Part shown: in pieces, positions 18,082-26,330 of the stretch
Layout of the letters: every line of letters begins with the position of its first letter
How positions within the stretch are numbered: position 1 is the stretch's first letter
Assembly: GCF_020616335.1 (NCBI RefSeq)
Contig: NZ_CP085051.1
Location: 186,001 to 250,000, forward strand
DNA: 64,000 nt
Source: Corynebacterium uberis
Lineage (GTDB): Bacteria; Actinomycetota; Actinomycetes; Mycobacteriales; Mycobacteriaceae
Direction: 5' to 3'
The notes under the pieces: model-generated
Database searches by the model: none
Told to the model about the DNA's origin: nothing
Seen by the model: the letters and a program-made list of their open reading frames with translations, nothing else
Position numbers and translations under genes: made by a program

Positions 18082-18519
18082 ATGCGTGCTATGTTACCTG
18101 TCGCTGTGATGGCAACTCTCCTAGCCGTTTACCCTGCCCCGCCTGGGCTTGCTGATGAAGGGGCTCCCGTTTATACAGGGGATGCTTATTCGGTTGTTGA
18201 ACTGGCTCAAGGGGAGTCCGTTACCATTCCTCGTGGCTACGACGTCGGACTTATAGAGGAAAAGCCTTCTCAGGGCCGGATGTCCCGTTCTTCCAATACG
18301 GCTCCAGATTGCATTCAAGCTCGGATGGAAAAATTCGCAGTCCAGGTCTATAACAACTGTGTCTCTGATATGCGAGTCAAAGTTATCATGACCGCTAATA
18401 CATCTCCGATACTGGGCGCTAAAGATAGCGCCTGCAAGACTATTGCCGCTGGTACTAGGGCAAATGTCAGGTGGATTATTCGTGTAAATGAGAAAGTGGA
18501 TAGGGTAGAACTGTGTTAA
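18082..18519 (+). CDS. Small secreted protein of unknown function, four cysteines
   Basis: Not recognised. The frame is open from 17992, but ATG 18082 gives a good signal peptide (MLPVAVMATLLAVYPAPPGLA, cleaved near residue 24), so it is preferred. The mature protein of about 120 residues has cysteines at 77, 93, 118 and 145, the last as the final residue. Alternating hydrophobic strands (VQVYNNCVSDMRVKVI, ANVRWIIRVNEKVDRVELC) suggest a small disulfide-bonded beta domain. The DNA is AT-richer than the housekeeping genes. It overlaps the start of the next gene, suggesting an operon of three. Confidence 0.6.
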   Translation: MRAMLPVAVMATLLAVYPAPPGLADEGAPVYTGDAYSVVELAQGESVTIPRGYDVGLIEEKPSQGRMSRSSNTAPDCIQARMEKFAVQVYNNCVSDMRVKVIMTANTSPILGAKDSACKTIAAGTRANVRWIIRVNEKVDRVELC

Positions 18520-18845
18520 AAACAATGGCAAAGCTCCGCCGTCAAGGAGCTATCGTTGCTACAGCTTTGTTGCTCACATGTGCTGGCATATCCCCAGCTA
18601 ATGCCGGTGTAGTAAAAAATGAGCTTGGCATGTATACCGTGAAGTGTCAAGTTGTCAGCCATGGGCCAGGAAATCCGATTGTTGGACTGGTGTACGGAAA
18701 TCATAAAAATCATGCCAAAAAAGCCGAAGAAGACGCAAATCAGTATGTAGGCAAATTTGGGTCAAATGTCCACAAGAGGCATTGCTATACGCAGCCGAGG
18801 TACAAAAACTCGGGGACCTTCACTGTGAATGGAGATCCGATCTAA
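18513..18845 (+). CDS. Small secreted protein of unknown function
   Basis: Not recognised. A 110-residue product with a clear signal peptide (LRRQGAIVATALLLTCAGIS, cleavage after PANA at residue 31). The mature part of about 79 residues is basic, histidine-rich and has two cysteines (45 and 91) around YGNHKNHAKKAEEDANQYV and VHKRHCYTQ. The GTG start overlaps the upstream TAA by a few bases; ATG 18525 is an alternative and keeps the signal peptide. There is no membrane anchor or sorting signal, so it is probably released. Confidence 0.6.
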   Translation: MLKTMAKLRRQGAIVATALLLTCAGISPANAGVVKNELGMYTVKCQVVSHGPGNPIVGLVYGNHKNHAKKAEEDANQYVGKFGSNVHKRHCYTQPRYKNSGTFTVNGDPI

Positions 18846-19275
18846 ATTGGGCGATAAACTTTGTTTGTTTACTACCTATTTCATCGCTCGTGAGTCTGAT
18901 CTTGTGCGATGTCATAAGCGGTATCTCGAGAGGATTGAACAGGCTCGTGACGTTACGAAGATCTTATTCGTAACTGATTGGATTAAGGGTGAGGGGGATG
19001 AAGTAATTTTTGAAGTAATGATGCAGGATTTACGTAGGGATGTACGAGATTTTGGTCAGCATCCGCTCGATGAATCCGAGTGGGGATTGTATAGCCTTTC
19101 TTGTGTGGCGCTGGATGTAGATGAGCCTGTTATGGAAGGTGAAGTTGTATCCCGTCTAGTTTTGGACTTGGCGTTGGATGGAGAATCTGTCCCTAGAAGT
19201 TTTAATAGTCGAGTACTGTCGATTGATTTATCGGACGATGGGCGGGGCGCTCGATTAGGTGAAATGTCCTTTTGA
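18829..19275 (+). CDS. Acidic cytosolic protein of unknown function
   Basis: Not recognised. A 148-residue product with no signal peptide or membrane segment, rich in Asp/Glu (EVMMQDLRRDVRDFGQHPLD, DVDEPVMEGEVVSRLVLDLA). It overlaps the preceding secreted-protein gene by 17 bases. As the only cytosolic member of the set it could be an immunity or regulatory partner, but nothing in the sequence proves it. Codon use is AT-richer than the window average, which supports recent transfer of the trio. Confidence 0.55.
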   Translation: MEIRSKLGDKLCLFTTYFIARESDLVRCHKRYLERIEQARDVTKILFVTDWIKGEGDEVIFEVMMQDLRRDVRDFGQHPLDESEWGLYSLSCVALDVDEPVMEGEVVSRLVLDLALDGESVPRSFNSRVLSIDLSDDGRGARLGEMSF

Positions 19276-19870
19276 TAGGAGCTTGTCAAGCTGATCCAAC
19301 TACCAGGTTGCTGTCAACGGCCAGTGCCCGCATGGGTGTGTTGTTCGAATGATGAGTAGCACCTGCTTGGTTCAGCTATTCCTGGTGGGTGTCTGCATCA
19401 GCGATGCTATCCGAGGAGTCAGATACGCTATTGTTGTGTGGGTGGCTTCTTGCTCATGACCGCTCTCCTAGAGGGGATGCGAAACTGGTTAAGGCTGAAT
19501 CGGGCTGTCGCGACGGAGCGATCTTCTGCTAGATCAGTCCGGGGAGACAAACAGAAAAGCGCACCCCTTGGTCTCCACACCGAGTGGCTTTAGCACTATC
19601 TCTGCGGTCCCCGTGGGAAAGGCGTGGTACAGGACAAGAACCCCGCAAACGCCTTTCCAGTTGGCAGGAACACCCACGCTAGGGCAAGTCTTCTGGCAGC
19701 ACTGGTTTCCAACCGTGATGAAATCCCAACGTCTCCTCTTGAGCATGGCGCAGTACCTTGGTGGCGCTGCGTGTCCGAGACGCCTGAGGCCGCGAAGTGA
19801 AGGGACGCCGCATCCTTCCAGCCCACCCGGAGGAGGACGGCAGTTTGCCTCAGTGCACTAGCTAGTCGAG
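19276..19870. other. Degenerate DNA between the island and ponA
   Basis: 595 bases with no intact gene I can support. One plus-strand frame is open from about 19351 to a TAG at 19591-19593 and then again to a TGA at 19798-19800. The second half reads ANAFPVGRNTHARASLLAAL and SPLEHGAVPWWRCVSETPEA, which looks protein-like. Competing frames on both strands cover 19534-19861. It may be a decayed gene; no family was recognised and no insertion-sequence ends were found. Confidence 0.35.
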
Positions 19871-22261
19871 CTACAGCCCCAGCTGGTCGCGCAGGCGGCT
19901 GGTCAGGTCTTCGAGCTCCTGGGTGTCAATATCGGGTAGGGGACTGTCCGGGGTGGGGGTGGGGCGTTGGCTGGGCCGCGGGGTGGGTGCGGGGGCTGGG
20001 CGGGTGCCGTCGGAAATCTCCAGGGTCACGCGGGCACCGCGGCGATCGATGCCGGTTTCCGGTACGGCGCGGACCACGGTGTCTTTGGGGGCGCCGTTGC
20101 CGCGCACGCGGCGCGAATCCACGATGTAGCCCTTGGCCTCGAGGATGGCCCGGGCGTCGGCCTCATAGCGGCCGTTGACGGAGTCGAGGGTGGCCTGGAG
20201 GGTGCCGCGATCGTAGTCCGCGTTGTAGGTGCCCAGATTGCCGCCGGAGATCGCCGGGGTGGCGGAGGCGAAGGAGAACCAGGTACTCGCTGGTTCGTTG
20301 CCGCCGTAGAGGCTGCCTTCGGCGCATTGTTGGACGGGCCCGGTGCACAGCGGGGAGTTCTGGGTGCCGTCGTTGTAAATGTAGGGTGCGCCGGCGCCAC
20401 CGGAGTTGAAGCCGAGGAACGCGGCGGACAGGTGGGACTCGGTGGTACCGGTCTTCGCGGCGACGGGGGTGTGCCAGTTGGCTGCCTTGGCTGCGCGTTC
20501 GGCGGTGCCAAACTCGGCGTCCCCGGACAGGCCTTGCATGAGCGCGCCGGCTACCTGGGGGTCCAGCACGTCTTCGCAGGCGGGTCGCTCCAGGGGGACT
20601 TCTTGGCCCTTGGAGTCAGTGACCTTGAGAATCGGGTTGGGCTCGCACCAGCGCCCACCGGAGGCGATGCTGGCGCCCACGTTGGACAGTTCCAGGGCGT
20701 TGACGGCGGTGGGCCCTAGGGTGAAGGAGCCCAGGTTGTGGTCCTTCATGTAGTCGGCGATGGAGTCTTGGCCGTCGAAGCTTCCGGGCTCGGCATAGGA
20801 GCGCAGCCCCAACCCCACGGCGAGGTCGACGACCGATGCGACGCCCACCTTCTCAATGAGCTGCACAAAGCTGGTGTTGGGGGAGTAGGCCAGCGCATCG
20901 CGGAGGGTCATCTGGGGTTTGTAGTTGCCGGAGTTTTCCACGCAGTAGTGGCCGGGCGGGCAGCCTTCGGCGCCGCCTTCGCCCATCCCGGCTGCCTCAT
21001 AGCGGGTGGGAACTTCGAGCATGGTGTTGAGCCCGATTCCGCTGTTGAGGGCCGCGGCGGCGGTAAACAGCTTGAAGATGGACCCGGCGCCGTTGCCCAC
21101 CATGGAGGAGGGCTGGGGCAGCATGGTTTCCCCGGCGTCGAGGTTCAGCCCGTAGTTGCGCGAGGACGTCATGGCCAGAATCTCGCGGGAATCGGAGCCG
21201 GGTTTGACCACGTTGAGCACCTGGGCGACCCCGGGGGTGCCGGGATTGACGGTGCTGGTCACCGCGTTGTGGGCGGCGTCTTGGACCACGGGATCCAAGG
21301 TGGTGGTGATGGTGTAGGACCCCTTCTTAATCTGCTCCAGGGGCAGGCCCTTGGATTCCAGGTAGGTCAGGGCGTAATCGCACATGAAGCCGCGATCTCC
21401 GGCGGCGATGCACCCGTTGGGCAGGCCGTCGGGTTTGGGGATGACACCTAGGGGCTCTGATTTGAAGGCTTGCGCCGCGTTGGGGTCCACGACTCCCCGG
21501 TCCACCATGGCGTCGATAACGGTGTTGCGCCGGTGGACCACGCCTTCGGCGTTGGTGTATGGGTCAAAGGCGGAGGAGGATTGGACGATGCCGGCGAGCA
21601 TGGCGGCCTGGGGCACGGTCAGCTCCGCGGCGGGGCGGCCAAAGTACATCTGTGAGGCGGCCTCGACGCCGTAGCTGCCATTACCAAAGGGCACAAGGTT
21701 GAGGTACCTGGTCAAAATGGCGTCTTTGGGCAGGAGCTTTTCCAGGTCGGCAGCCATGCGCATTTCGCGCAGCTTGCGGGGGATGGACTTTTCGGTGGCG
21801 GTGGCGCGGGCGCTGTCATCGTCGGCGTTGACCAGGAGGAGGAAGTTCTTCACGTACTGCTGGTCGAGTGTGGAGGCGCCTTGGGCAGCGCCGCCGGACA
21901 GGATGTTGGTCACCAGGGCGCGCAGGGTGCCTTGGATGTCTACGCCGTCGTGTTCGTAGAAGCGGCGGTCCTCGATGGAGACGATGGCGTCTTTCATGAT
22001 CGGGGAGATCGCCTCGCTGGGCACCTCGTAGCGGCGTTGGTTGTACAGCCAGGCGATGGGGGTGCCGGTGGCGTCGGTGACGGTGGTGACTCCGGGGGCA
22101 GTGCCGTCGGTGAGGTCGGCAAGGTTGGAGACCATGGTGGTGTTTGTCCGTGCCACGGCTATTCCGCCGACGGCGGCGGCGGGGGCCAGCGCGGCGGCGG
22201 CGATAACCCCGGTGACCACGGTGGCACCGAGCAGGGTCAGCACAGATTTTGCGATAGACAC
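19871..22261 (-). CDS. ponA: Bifunctional penicillin-binding protein (class A)
   Basis: A 796-residue peptidoglycan synthase. An N-terminal membrane anchor is followed by a family 51 transglycosylase (EDRRFYEHDGVDI, ASTLDQQYVKN). The transpeptidase has all three motifs: GSIFK (active serine), YSPNTSF and AKTGTT. A single PASTA-like domain (GYIVDSRRVRG to VTLEISDG) and a Pro/Thr tail end the protein, which acts outside the membrane. The start is GTG 22261 with an AGCAGGT site close by. It is divergent from whcA, the same order as in C. glutamicum. Confidence 0.95.
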   Translation of the reverse strand: MSIAKSVLTLLGATVVTGVIAAAALAPAAAVGGIAVARTNTTMVSNLADLTDGTAPGVTTVTDATGTPIAWLYNQRRYEVPSEAISPIMKDAIVSIEDRRFYEHDGVDIQGTLRALVTNILSGGAAQGASTLDQQYVKNFLLLVNADDDSARATATEKSIPRKLREMRMAADLEKLLPKDAILTRYLNLVPFGNGSYGVEAASQMYFGRPAAELTVPQAAMLAGIVQSSSAFDPYTNAEGVVHRRNTVIDAMVDRGVVDPNAAQAFKSEPLGVIPKPDGLPNGCIAAGDRGFMCDYALTYLESKGLPLEQIKKGSYTITTTLDPVVQDAAHNAVTSTVNPGTPGVAQVLNVVKPGSDSREILAMTSSRNYGLNLDAGETMLPQPSSMVGNGAGSIFKLFTAAAALNSGIGLNTMLEVPTRYEAAGMGEGGAEGCPPGHYCVENSGNYKPQMTLRDALAYSPNTSFVQLIEKVGVASVVDLAVGLGLRSYAEPGSFDGQDSIADYMKDHNLGSFTLGPTAVNALELSNVGASIASGGRWCEPNPILKVTDSKGQEVPLERPACEDVLDPQVAGALMQGLSGDAEFGTAERAAKAANWHTPVAAKTGTTESHLSAAFLGFNSGGAGAPYIYNDGTQNSPLCTGPVQQCAEGSLYGGNEPASTWFSFASATPAISGGNLGTYNADYDRGTLQATLDSVNGRYEADARAILEAKGYIVDSRRVRGNGAPKDTVVRAVPETGIDRRGARVTLEISDGTRPAPAPTPRPSQRPTPTPDSPLPDIDTQELEDLTSRLRDQLGL

Positions 22262-22555
22262 CTGCTTAACCCTACTTCACCTGGCCGGCTGTGAGGAGTA
22301 TCCCACCGGGGGGTATCAACCATCTACTACCCCTGTTTGTGTGATTATTTCGCTTCTTTGACCATCCTGTGAATACACTTACAGCCACGACATATTAGGC
22401 AGTGGGTCCCGGTGCGCTGGCACGCCGGTGTGTGGCCCGCGCCGCCCTGGTCAGCCCCGTTGTTCGCCTGGTGTACTGGCCTGGTCTGGCGTGGAACGTG
22501 CTTGGTGCGCTTGCTGCGGTCGGTGACGGTTTTGAGTATCTGGATGGTGAGTGTC
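22262..22555. promoter_or_regulatory. Divergent ponA/whcA promoter region
   Basis: 294 bases between two divergent genes. TGTGATTATTTCGCT at 22340-22354 resembles half of the GlxR/CRP consensus (TGTGA followed by a degraded TCACA), but the right half is poor. No other clear element was seen. Confidence 0.3.
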
Positions 22556-22909
22556 ATGACAGCGTCTCTGGTCAATGAATCGCAGTCGGGTTTCCAGGAG
22601 AGCACCTCTCTTCGCTCGCCCTCCGAGGTTGTGCGGGATCGTGACGGTTGGGTCACGCGTGCGAAGTGCCGGGGTATTGACCCGGACGCCCTGTTTGTGC
22701 GTGGTGCGGAGCAGCGTAAGGCTGCCGCTTTTTGTAAGGGCTGCCCGGTGATGGGAGTGTGCCGTGCGGATGCGCTGGATAACCATGTGGAGTTCGGAGT
22801 GTGGGGTGGCCTGACGGAACGGCAGCGCCGCGCCCTGTTGCGCAAGAATCCGCACATTTCTAGCTGGGCTGATTACTTGGCGGGGGGCGGGGAGCTCATC
22901 GGTATTTAG
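22556..22909 (+). CDS. whcA: WhiB-family Fe-S regulator, WhcA-like
   Basis: A 117-residue WhiB-like protein. Four cysteines (38, 60, 63, 69) in the pattern C-X21-C-X2-C-X5-C hold a 4Fe-4S cluster, followed by the WhiB turn GVWGG and a basic C-terminus. In C. glutamicum the gene beside this penicillin-binding protein is whcA, a negative regulator of oxidative stress genes (established knowledge). The start is ATG 22556 with GGTGAG a few bases upstream; ATG 22541 would add five residues. Confidence 0.88.
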   Translation: MTASLVNESQSGFQESTSLRSPSEVVRDRDGWVTRAKCRGIDPDALFVRGAEQRKAAAFCKGCPVMGVCRADALDNHVEFGVWGGLTERQRRALLRKNPHISSWADYLAGGGELIGI

Positions 22910-22952
22910 CGTCCGGGCCTGGTGCGGGTGCGTGGACGCTACAGTTGTGGGC

Positions 22953-23114
22953 ATGAAGAAATGGGAATACGCCACCGTGCCGCTACTGACGCATGCGACC
23001 AAGCAGATTTTGGACACCTGGGGTGAAGACGGCTGGGAGCTGGTCACCGTCACCCCGGGGCCTAACCCGGAAAACGTTGTTGCCTACCTCAAGCGTGAGG
23101 TGGTGGGGCAGTGA
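22953..23114 (+). CDS. DUF4177-type small protein
   Basis: A 53-residue protein beginning MKKWEYATVPLLTHATKQIL and containing GEDGWELVTV, the mark of the DUF4177 family, whose function is unknown. TACAGT lies 7 bases before the ATG and no binding site is visible, so it is likely leaderless. Its stop overlaps the GTG start of the RidA gene (GTGA), so the two are cotranslated. A small gene of this kind precedes a RidA gene in mycobacteria too, as far as I recall. Confidence 0.8.
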   Translation: MKKWEYATVPLLTHATKQILDTWGEDGWELVTVTPGPNPENVVAYLKREVVGQ

Positions 23115-23581
23115 GCGTCTCTGAGCGGCTAGCACAGCTGGGTATTGAGCTGCCCTCGGTGGCGGCCCCGGTGGCCAGCTACGTACCCGCCGTGGTGGTG
23201 GGCAATCAGGTGTGGACCTCCGGGCAGCTGCCCTTCGTCTCTGGTGAGCTTCCTGCTACCGGCCAGGTGGGCGCGCAGGTCAGCGCCGACGATGCCGCAG
23301 GGTTGGCCCGCACGGCTACCCTCAATGCGCTTGCGGCTATCGACGCCGCCGTGGGCATCGATGCGGTCACCCGCGTGCTCAAGGTGGTGGGTTTTGTGTC
23401 TTCGGCGCCGGATTTCCACGGGCAGCCGGCGGTGATCAATGGTGCGTCGGATCTGTTGGGGGAGATCTTCGGGGAGGCTGGCGCCCACGCGCGCAGCGCG
23501 GTGGGGGTGGCGGAGCTTCCGGTGGACTCTCCGGTGGAAGTTGAGCTGGTTGTGGAGTTTGATCCGGCGGCTGCGCGGTAG
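23111..23581 (+). CDS. RidA/YjgF/YER057c family protein
   Basis: A 156-residue protein of the RidA superfamily, forming trimers that hydrolyse reactive enamine/imine intermediates in many bacteria. GNQVWTSGQLPFVSGELPAT and the late VGVAELPVDSPVEVELVV match the family. It is longer at the N-terminus than archetypal RidA (about 130 residues) and belongs to the LpqE/Rv3678c-like subgroup, so the exact activity is uncertain. It starts inside the DUF4177 stop. Confidence 0.88.
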   Translation: MSVSERLAQLGIELPSVAAPVASYVPAVVVGNQVWTSGQLPFVSGELPATGQVGAQVSADDAAGLARTATLNALAAIDAAVGIDAVTRVLKVVGFVSSAPDFHGQPAVINGASDLLGEIFGEAGAHARSAVGVAELPVDSPVEVELVVEFDPAAAR

Positions 23582-23645
23582 CGCGCTGGGGTGGTGCGCG
23601 TGATTCGAGTTCGCGGGCACCGCCTTCGGCGCTAAGCTGAGTGGC

Positions 23646-24488
23646 ATGCAGCATCCTGCCTATAGCCAGCTCCGGCCGGTGACAGAGTCCGCAGCCGTCG
23701 TGTTGTGCCCCAACCCCAGTTACGCTGCCCTGGAGGGCACGAACTCGTGGGTGATCAGACATCCGGAGGACGAATCCTGCATTGTCATTGATCCGGGTCC
23801 GGAAGATGAGGGCCATCTCAACGTCTTGCACGCCAAGGGCGGGCACGTGGCCATGACGCTGCTGACCCACCGGCATCATGACCACGCTGATGGCGCGCAC
23901 CGTTTCCGGCAGCTCACCGGTGCCCCGGTGCGGGCGGTGGATCCCACGCACTGCCACGGCGGCGGCGAGCCCCTACGTGACGGGGAGATCATCACCGTGG
24001 ACGGCGTGACCCCAAGCGTCGAGGTGGTGTTCACCCCGGGCCACACGGCTGATTGTGCAAGCTTTTTCATCTGGTCGGGCACGCCGGGCGAGTCCACGCT
24101 GGAGGGTATTGCTACGGGCGATACCATCGCGGGGCGTCACACGACCATGATCTCTGAGACGGATGGCAATTTGGGGGACTATCTGGCGTCTTTGGAGATG
24201 CTCGAGGAGCGCGGCCGGGGGGTGCGGCTGCTTCCGGGACACGGCCCGGATCGGGAGGACACCGGGCTGCTGGCCCACAAGTACATTGAGCGCCGCCGCT
24301 ACCGGCTTGAGCAGATTCAGCGGGCGTGGCGCGAGTACGGGCGCGATATTGACCTGCACACGCTCATCAATGTCATGTATGACGACGTGGATCCGGTGCT
24401 GCGTGGCGCGGCGGAGCAGTCCACCCGGGTGGCGTTGCGCTACCTGGAGGAGCAGCCGGACGCCGGCCTCGACAGCGCGCAGAGCTAA
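23646..24488 (+). CDS. Metallo-beta-lactamase-fold hydrolase (LACTB2-like)
   Basis: A 280-residue cytosolic protein. The HRHHDHADGAHRF motif binds two metal ions, and FTPGHTADCASF, GDTIAG and LLPGHGPD supply the other ligands. The C-terminal helical part (about 210-270; HKYIERRRYRLEQIQ) resembles the LACTB2-like winged helix. The substrate is unknown. TAAGCT lies 7 bases before the ATG (leaderless pattern). The last codons and the stop lie inside a 14-bp tandem repeat (24474-24510). Confidence 0.85.
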   Translation: MQHPAYSQLRPVTESAAVVLCPNPSYAALEGTNSWVIRHPEDESCIVIDPGPEDEGHLNVLHAKGGHVAMTLLTHRHHDHADGAHRFRQLTGAPVRAVDPTHCHGGGEPLRDGEIITVDGVTPSVEVVFTPGHTADCASFFIWSGTPGESTLEGIATGDTIAGRHTTMISETDGNLGDYLASLEMLEERGRGVRLLPGHGPDREDTGLLAHKYIERRRYRLEQIQRAWREYGRDIDLHTLINVMYDDVDPVLRGAAEQSTRVALRYLEEQPDAGLDSAQS

Positions 24489-24510
24489 GCGCGCACAGCT
24501 AAGCGCGCAG
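24474..24510. repeat. Tandem repeat, 14 bp x 2.6, across a stop codon
   Basis: The unit AGCGCGCAVAGCTA (V = A, C or G) runs from inside the hydrolase gene through its TAA stop (24486-24488) into the intergenic DNA. Confidence 0.75.
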
Positions 24511-24517
24511 TGACGTT

Positions 24518-24558
24518 CGCCCCGCGCAGTCCCGGATCGGGTTGTGCTGTGCGGGGCG
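24518..24558. terminator. Strong hairpin between convergent genes
   Basis: CGCCCCGCGCAG at 24518-24529 pairs with CTGTGCGGGGCG at 24547-24558, with one G-U. No T run follows on either strand, so termination is likely but not certain. Confidence 0.55.
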
Positions 24559-24562
24559 CGGG

Positions 24563-24575
24563 GGCGTCGATAAGC
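24563..24575 (+). repeat. Dispersed 13-mer, copy 2
   Basis: Exact copy on the plus strand, just downstream of the hairpin and 7 bases from the glxR stop codon. Confidence 0.85.
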
Positions 24576-24581
24576 GGGGGG

Positions 24582-25265
24582 CTAGCGGGCGCGCCGGGCC
24601 AGGTGCTCGGTGTCGATGATGAGCACCGACTTGCCGTCGAGGTGAATCCACCCGCGATGGGCGAAGGTGGCCAGCGCCTTGTTGACGGTCTCCCGGGAGG
24701 CACCCACCAGCTGGGCGATCTCCTCCTGGGTCAGGTCGTGGTTGACGCGCAGCGCGCCGCCCTCCTGCTCGCCGAAGCGGTTGGCTAGCTGCAACAGCGT
24801 CTTGGCCACGCGGCCGGGAACGTCGGTGAAGATGAGGTCCGCTAGGGACGCGTTGGTGCGGCGCAGACGGCGGGCGAGCACGCGCAGCAGCTGCTGGGCG
24901 ATCTCCGGGTGGTTGCCCACCCACTCCTGAAGCTTGGCGGAGTCCATGGTGGCGGCGCGAACCTCGGTGACGCACACGGCTGAAGAGGTGCGCGGGCCGG
25001 GATCGAAGATGGACAGCTCGCCGAACATGTCGGAGGGGCCCATGACGGTGAGCAGGTTTTCGCGGCCGTCATTGGCGTGGCGGGCAAGCTTGACTTTGCC
25101 GGAGGTGATGATGAACAACCGGTCGCCGGGCTCGCCTTCCTCGAAGATGATGGTTCCCCGGGGGTAGCGGACGGTTTCCAGTTCGTTGATCAGATTGTTG
25201 ACGGCGGTGGGGCTGACCCCCTGGAAAATTCCTGCGCGGGACAGGATCTCCTGAACACCTTCCAC
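24582..25265 (-). CDS. glxR: CRP/FNR-family global regulator, GlxR
   Basis: A 227-residue cAMP-responsive regulator. The cyclic-nucleotide domain shows [17 protein letters not shown] and [17 protein letters not shown] (phosphate-binding cassette). The C-terminal winged helix-turn-helix has [20 protein letters not shown]. The sequence agrees closely with my memory of C. glutamicum GlxR, which controls well over a hundred genes by binding TGTGA-N6-TCACA. The start is the GTG that follows AAGGAGA; a GTG 36 bases upstream has no such site. It is convergent with the hydrolase and divergent from nth. Confidence 0.95.
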   Translation of the reverse strand: MEGVQEILSRAGIFQGVSPTAVNNLINELETVRYPRGTIIFEEGEPGDRLFIITSGKVKLARHANDGRENLLTVMGPSDMFGELSIFDPGPRTSSAVCVTEVRAATMDSAKLQEWVGNHPEIAQQLLRVLARRLRRTNASLADLIFTDVPGRVAKTLLQLANRFGEQEGGALRVNHDLTQEEIAQLVGASRETVNKALATFAHRGWIHLDGKSVLIIDTEHLARRAR

Positions 25266-25589
25266 AATGTCTCCTTGGTTGTCTAAAGTGACGCCGAGCA
25301 CCAGAGACCGGAGAAGCTATACGGCAACAAATAACTATATGATGCATTCCGGCAAAAGGTGTGCGGCGTGTGGCTGCCCTGAACTGTTGGATGTTCTGCT
25401 GCGCAACACAGTGAGTCGCACACCACCCTACGTGCAAGCGATCACTATTGCATAACGCCATAAGGGTTTCTCACACAGGGTTGCTTTCTTGTGTCTGTGC
25501 GGGCGAAGTACAGGCGTGCGCTGTGCAGCTTCTGGCGCTCATCCTGGACGGTGCTGGATATTGCGCCGGATAATGGCAGACTAGGCCCC

Positions 25590-26330
25590 ATGCAATCCTC
25601 CACTGCCTTACGCGCGCGGCGTATCGACGCCACCTTGGAGGACGTGTTCCCGGATGCGCGCTGTGAACTGAACTTCTCCACCCCCCTCGAACTGGCCGTG
25701 GCAACGATCCTTTCCGCCCAGTGCACGGACGCGCGAGTCAATCAGGTAACCCCCGAACTTTTTGCCCGCTACCCCAACGCCGCCGCCTACGCCGCGGCCG
25801 TTGAAGAAGACATTGCGCAGATAATTCGACCCACCGGACTGTTTCGATCTAAAGCCCATCATCTAGTAGGTATGGGGCATGAATTGATGCGCAATTTTGA
25901 TGGCCAGATACCGCGCGGCCTGACGAAGTTGACCAGCCTGCCCGGCGTGGGCCGCAAGACAGCGCTCGTGGTGCGCGGCAACGCCTTTGGCCTGCCCGCC
26001 TTGGCCGTGGACACCCACGTGGCGCGGGTGGCGCGCCGACTGGGGCTCAGCGCTGGCACCACCCCGCTGGCGGTGGAGAAGGACCTGTGCGCGCAGGTAG
26101 CGCCGCAGCGGTGGACGGGCCTGTCCCACCGGCTGATCTTCCTCGGGCGGCGCTTTTGTCGGGCGCGGCGGCCCGACTGTGCGCACTGCCCGGTGGCGGC
26201 GCAGTGCGCGACGGCGCAGGGCGCGGCGGAGCAGGGCGCAGCAGTGCAACGCGCGACGGCGCAGGGCGCACAGGAGAATCAGGCGGCAGGGCAACCTGCG
26301 GCACGGCAATCGAGTGGAGGTCAGCGGTGA
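25590..26330 (+). CDS. nth: Endonuclease III (DNA glycosylase/AP lyase)
   Basis: It removes oxidised pyrimidines and cuts the abasic site. The helix-hairpin-helix LPGVGRKTALVV carries the catalytic lysine, and AVDTHVARVARRLG carries the catalytic aspartate. The 4Fe-4S cluster ligands are in CRARRPDCAHCPVAAQC (C-X6-C-X2-C-X5-C). A low-complexity tail of about 35 residues rich in Ala, Gln and Gly follows the cluster and is unusual for the family. The start is ATG 25590; GATAAT about 15 bases upstream may be the -10 box. It opens a run of overlapping genes (nth to NUDIX). Confidence 0.94.
   Translation: MQSSTALRARRIDATLEDVFPDARCELNFSTPLELAVATILSAQCTDARVNQVTPELFARYPNAAAYAAAVEEDIAQIIRPTGLFRSKAHHLVGMGHELMRNFDGQIPRGLTKLTSLPGVGRKTALVVRGNAFGLPALAVDTHVARVARRLGLSAGTTPLAVEKDLCAQVAPQRWTGLSHRLIFLGRRFCRARRPDCAHCPVAAQCATAQGAAEQGAAVQRATAQGAQENQAAGQPAARQSSGGQR

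Noticed and set aside
22340-22354. GlxR binding site before ponA/whcA
   Set aside because: Only the TGTGA half fits; the second half reads TCGCT instead of TCACA. Kept as a weak note only.
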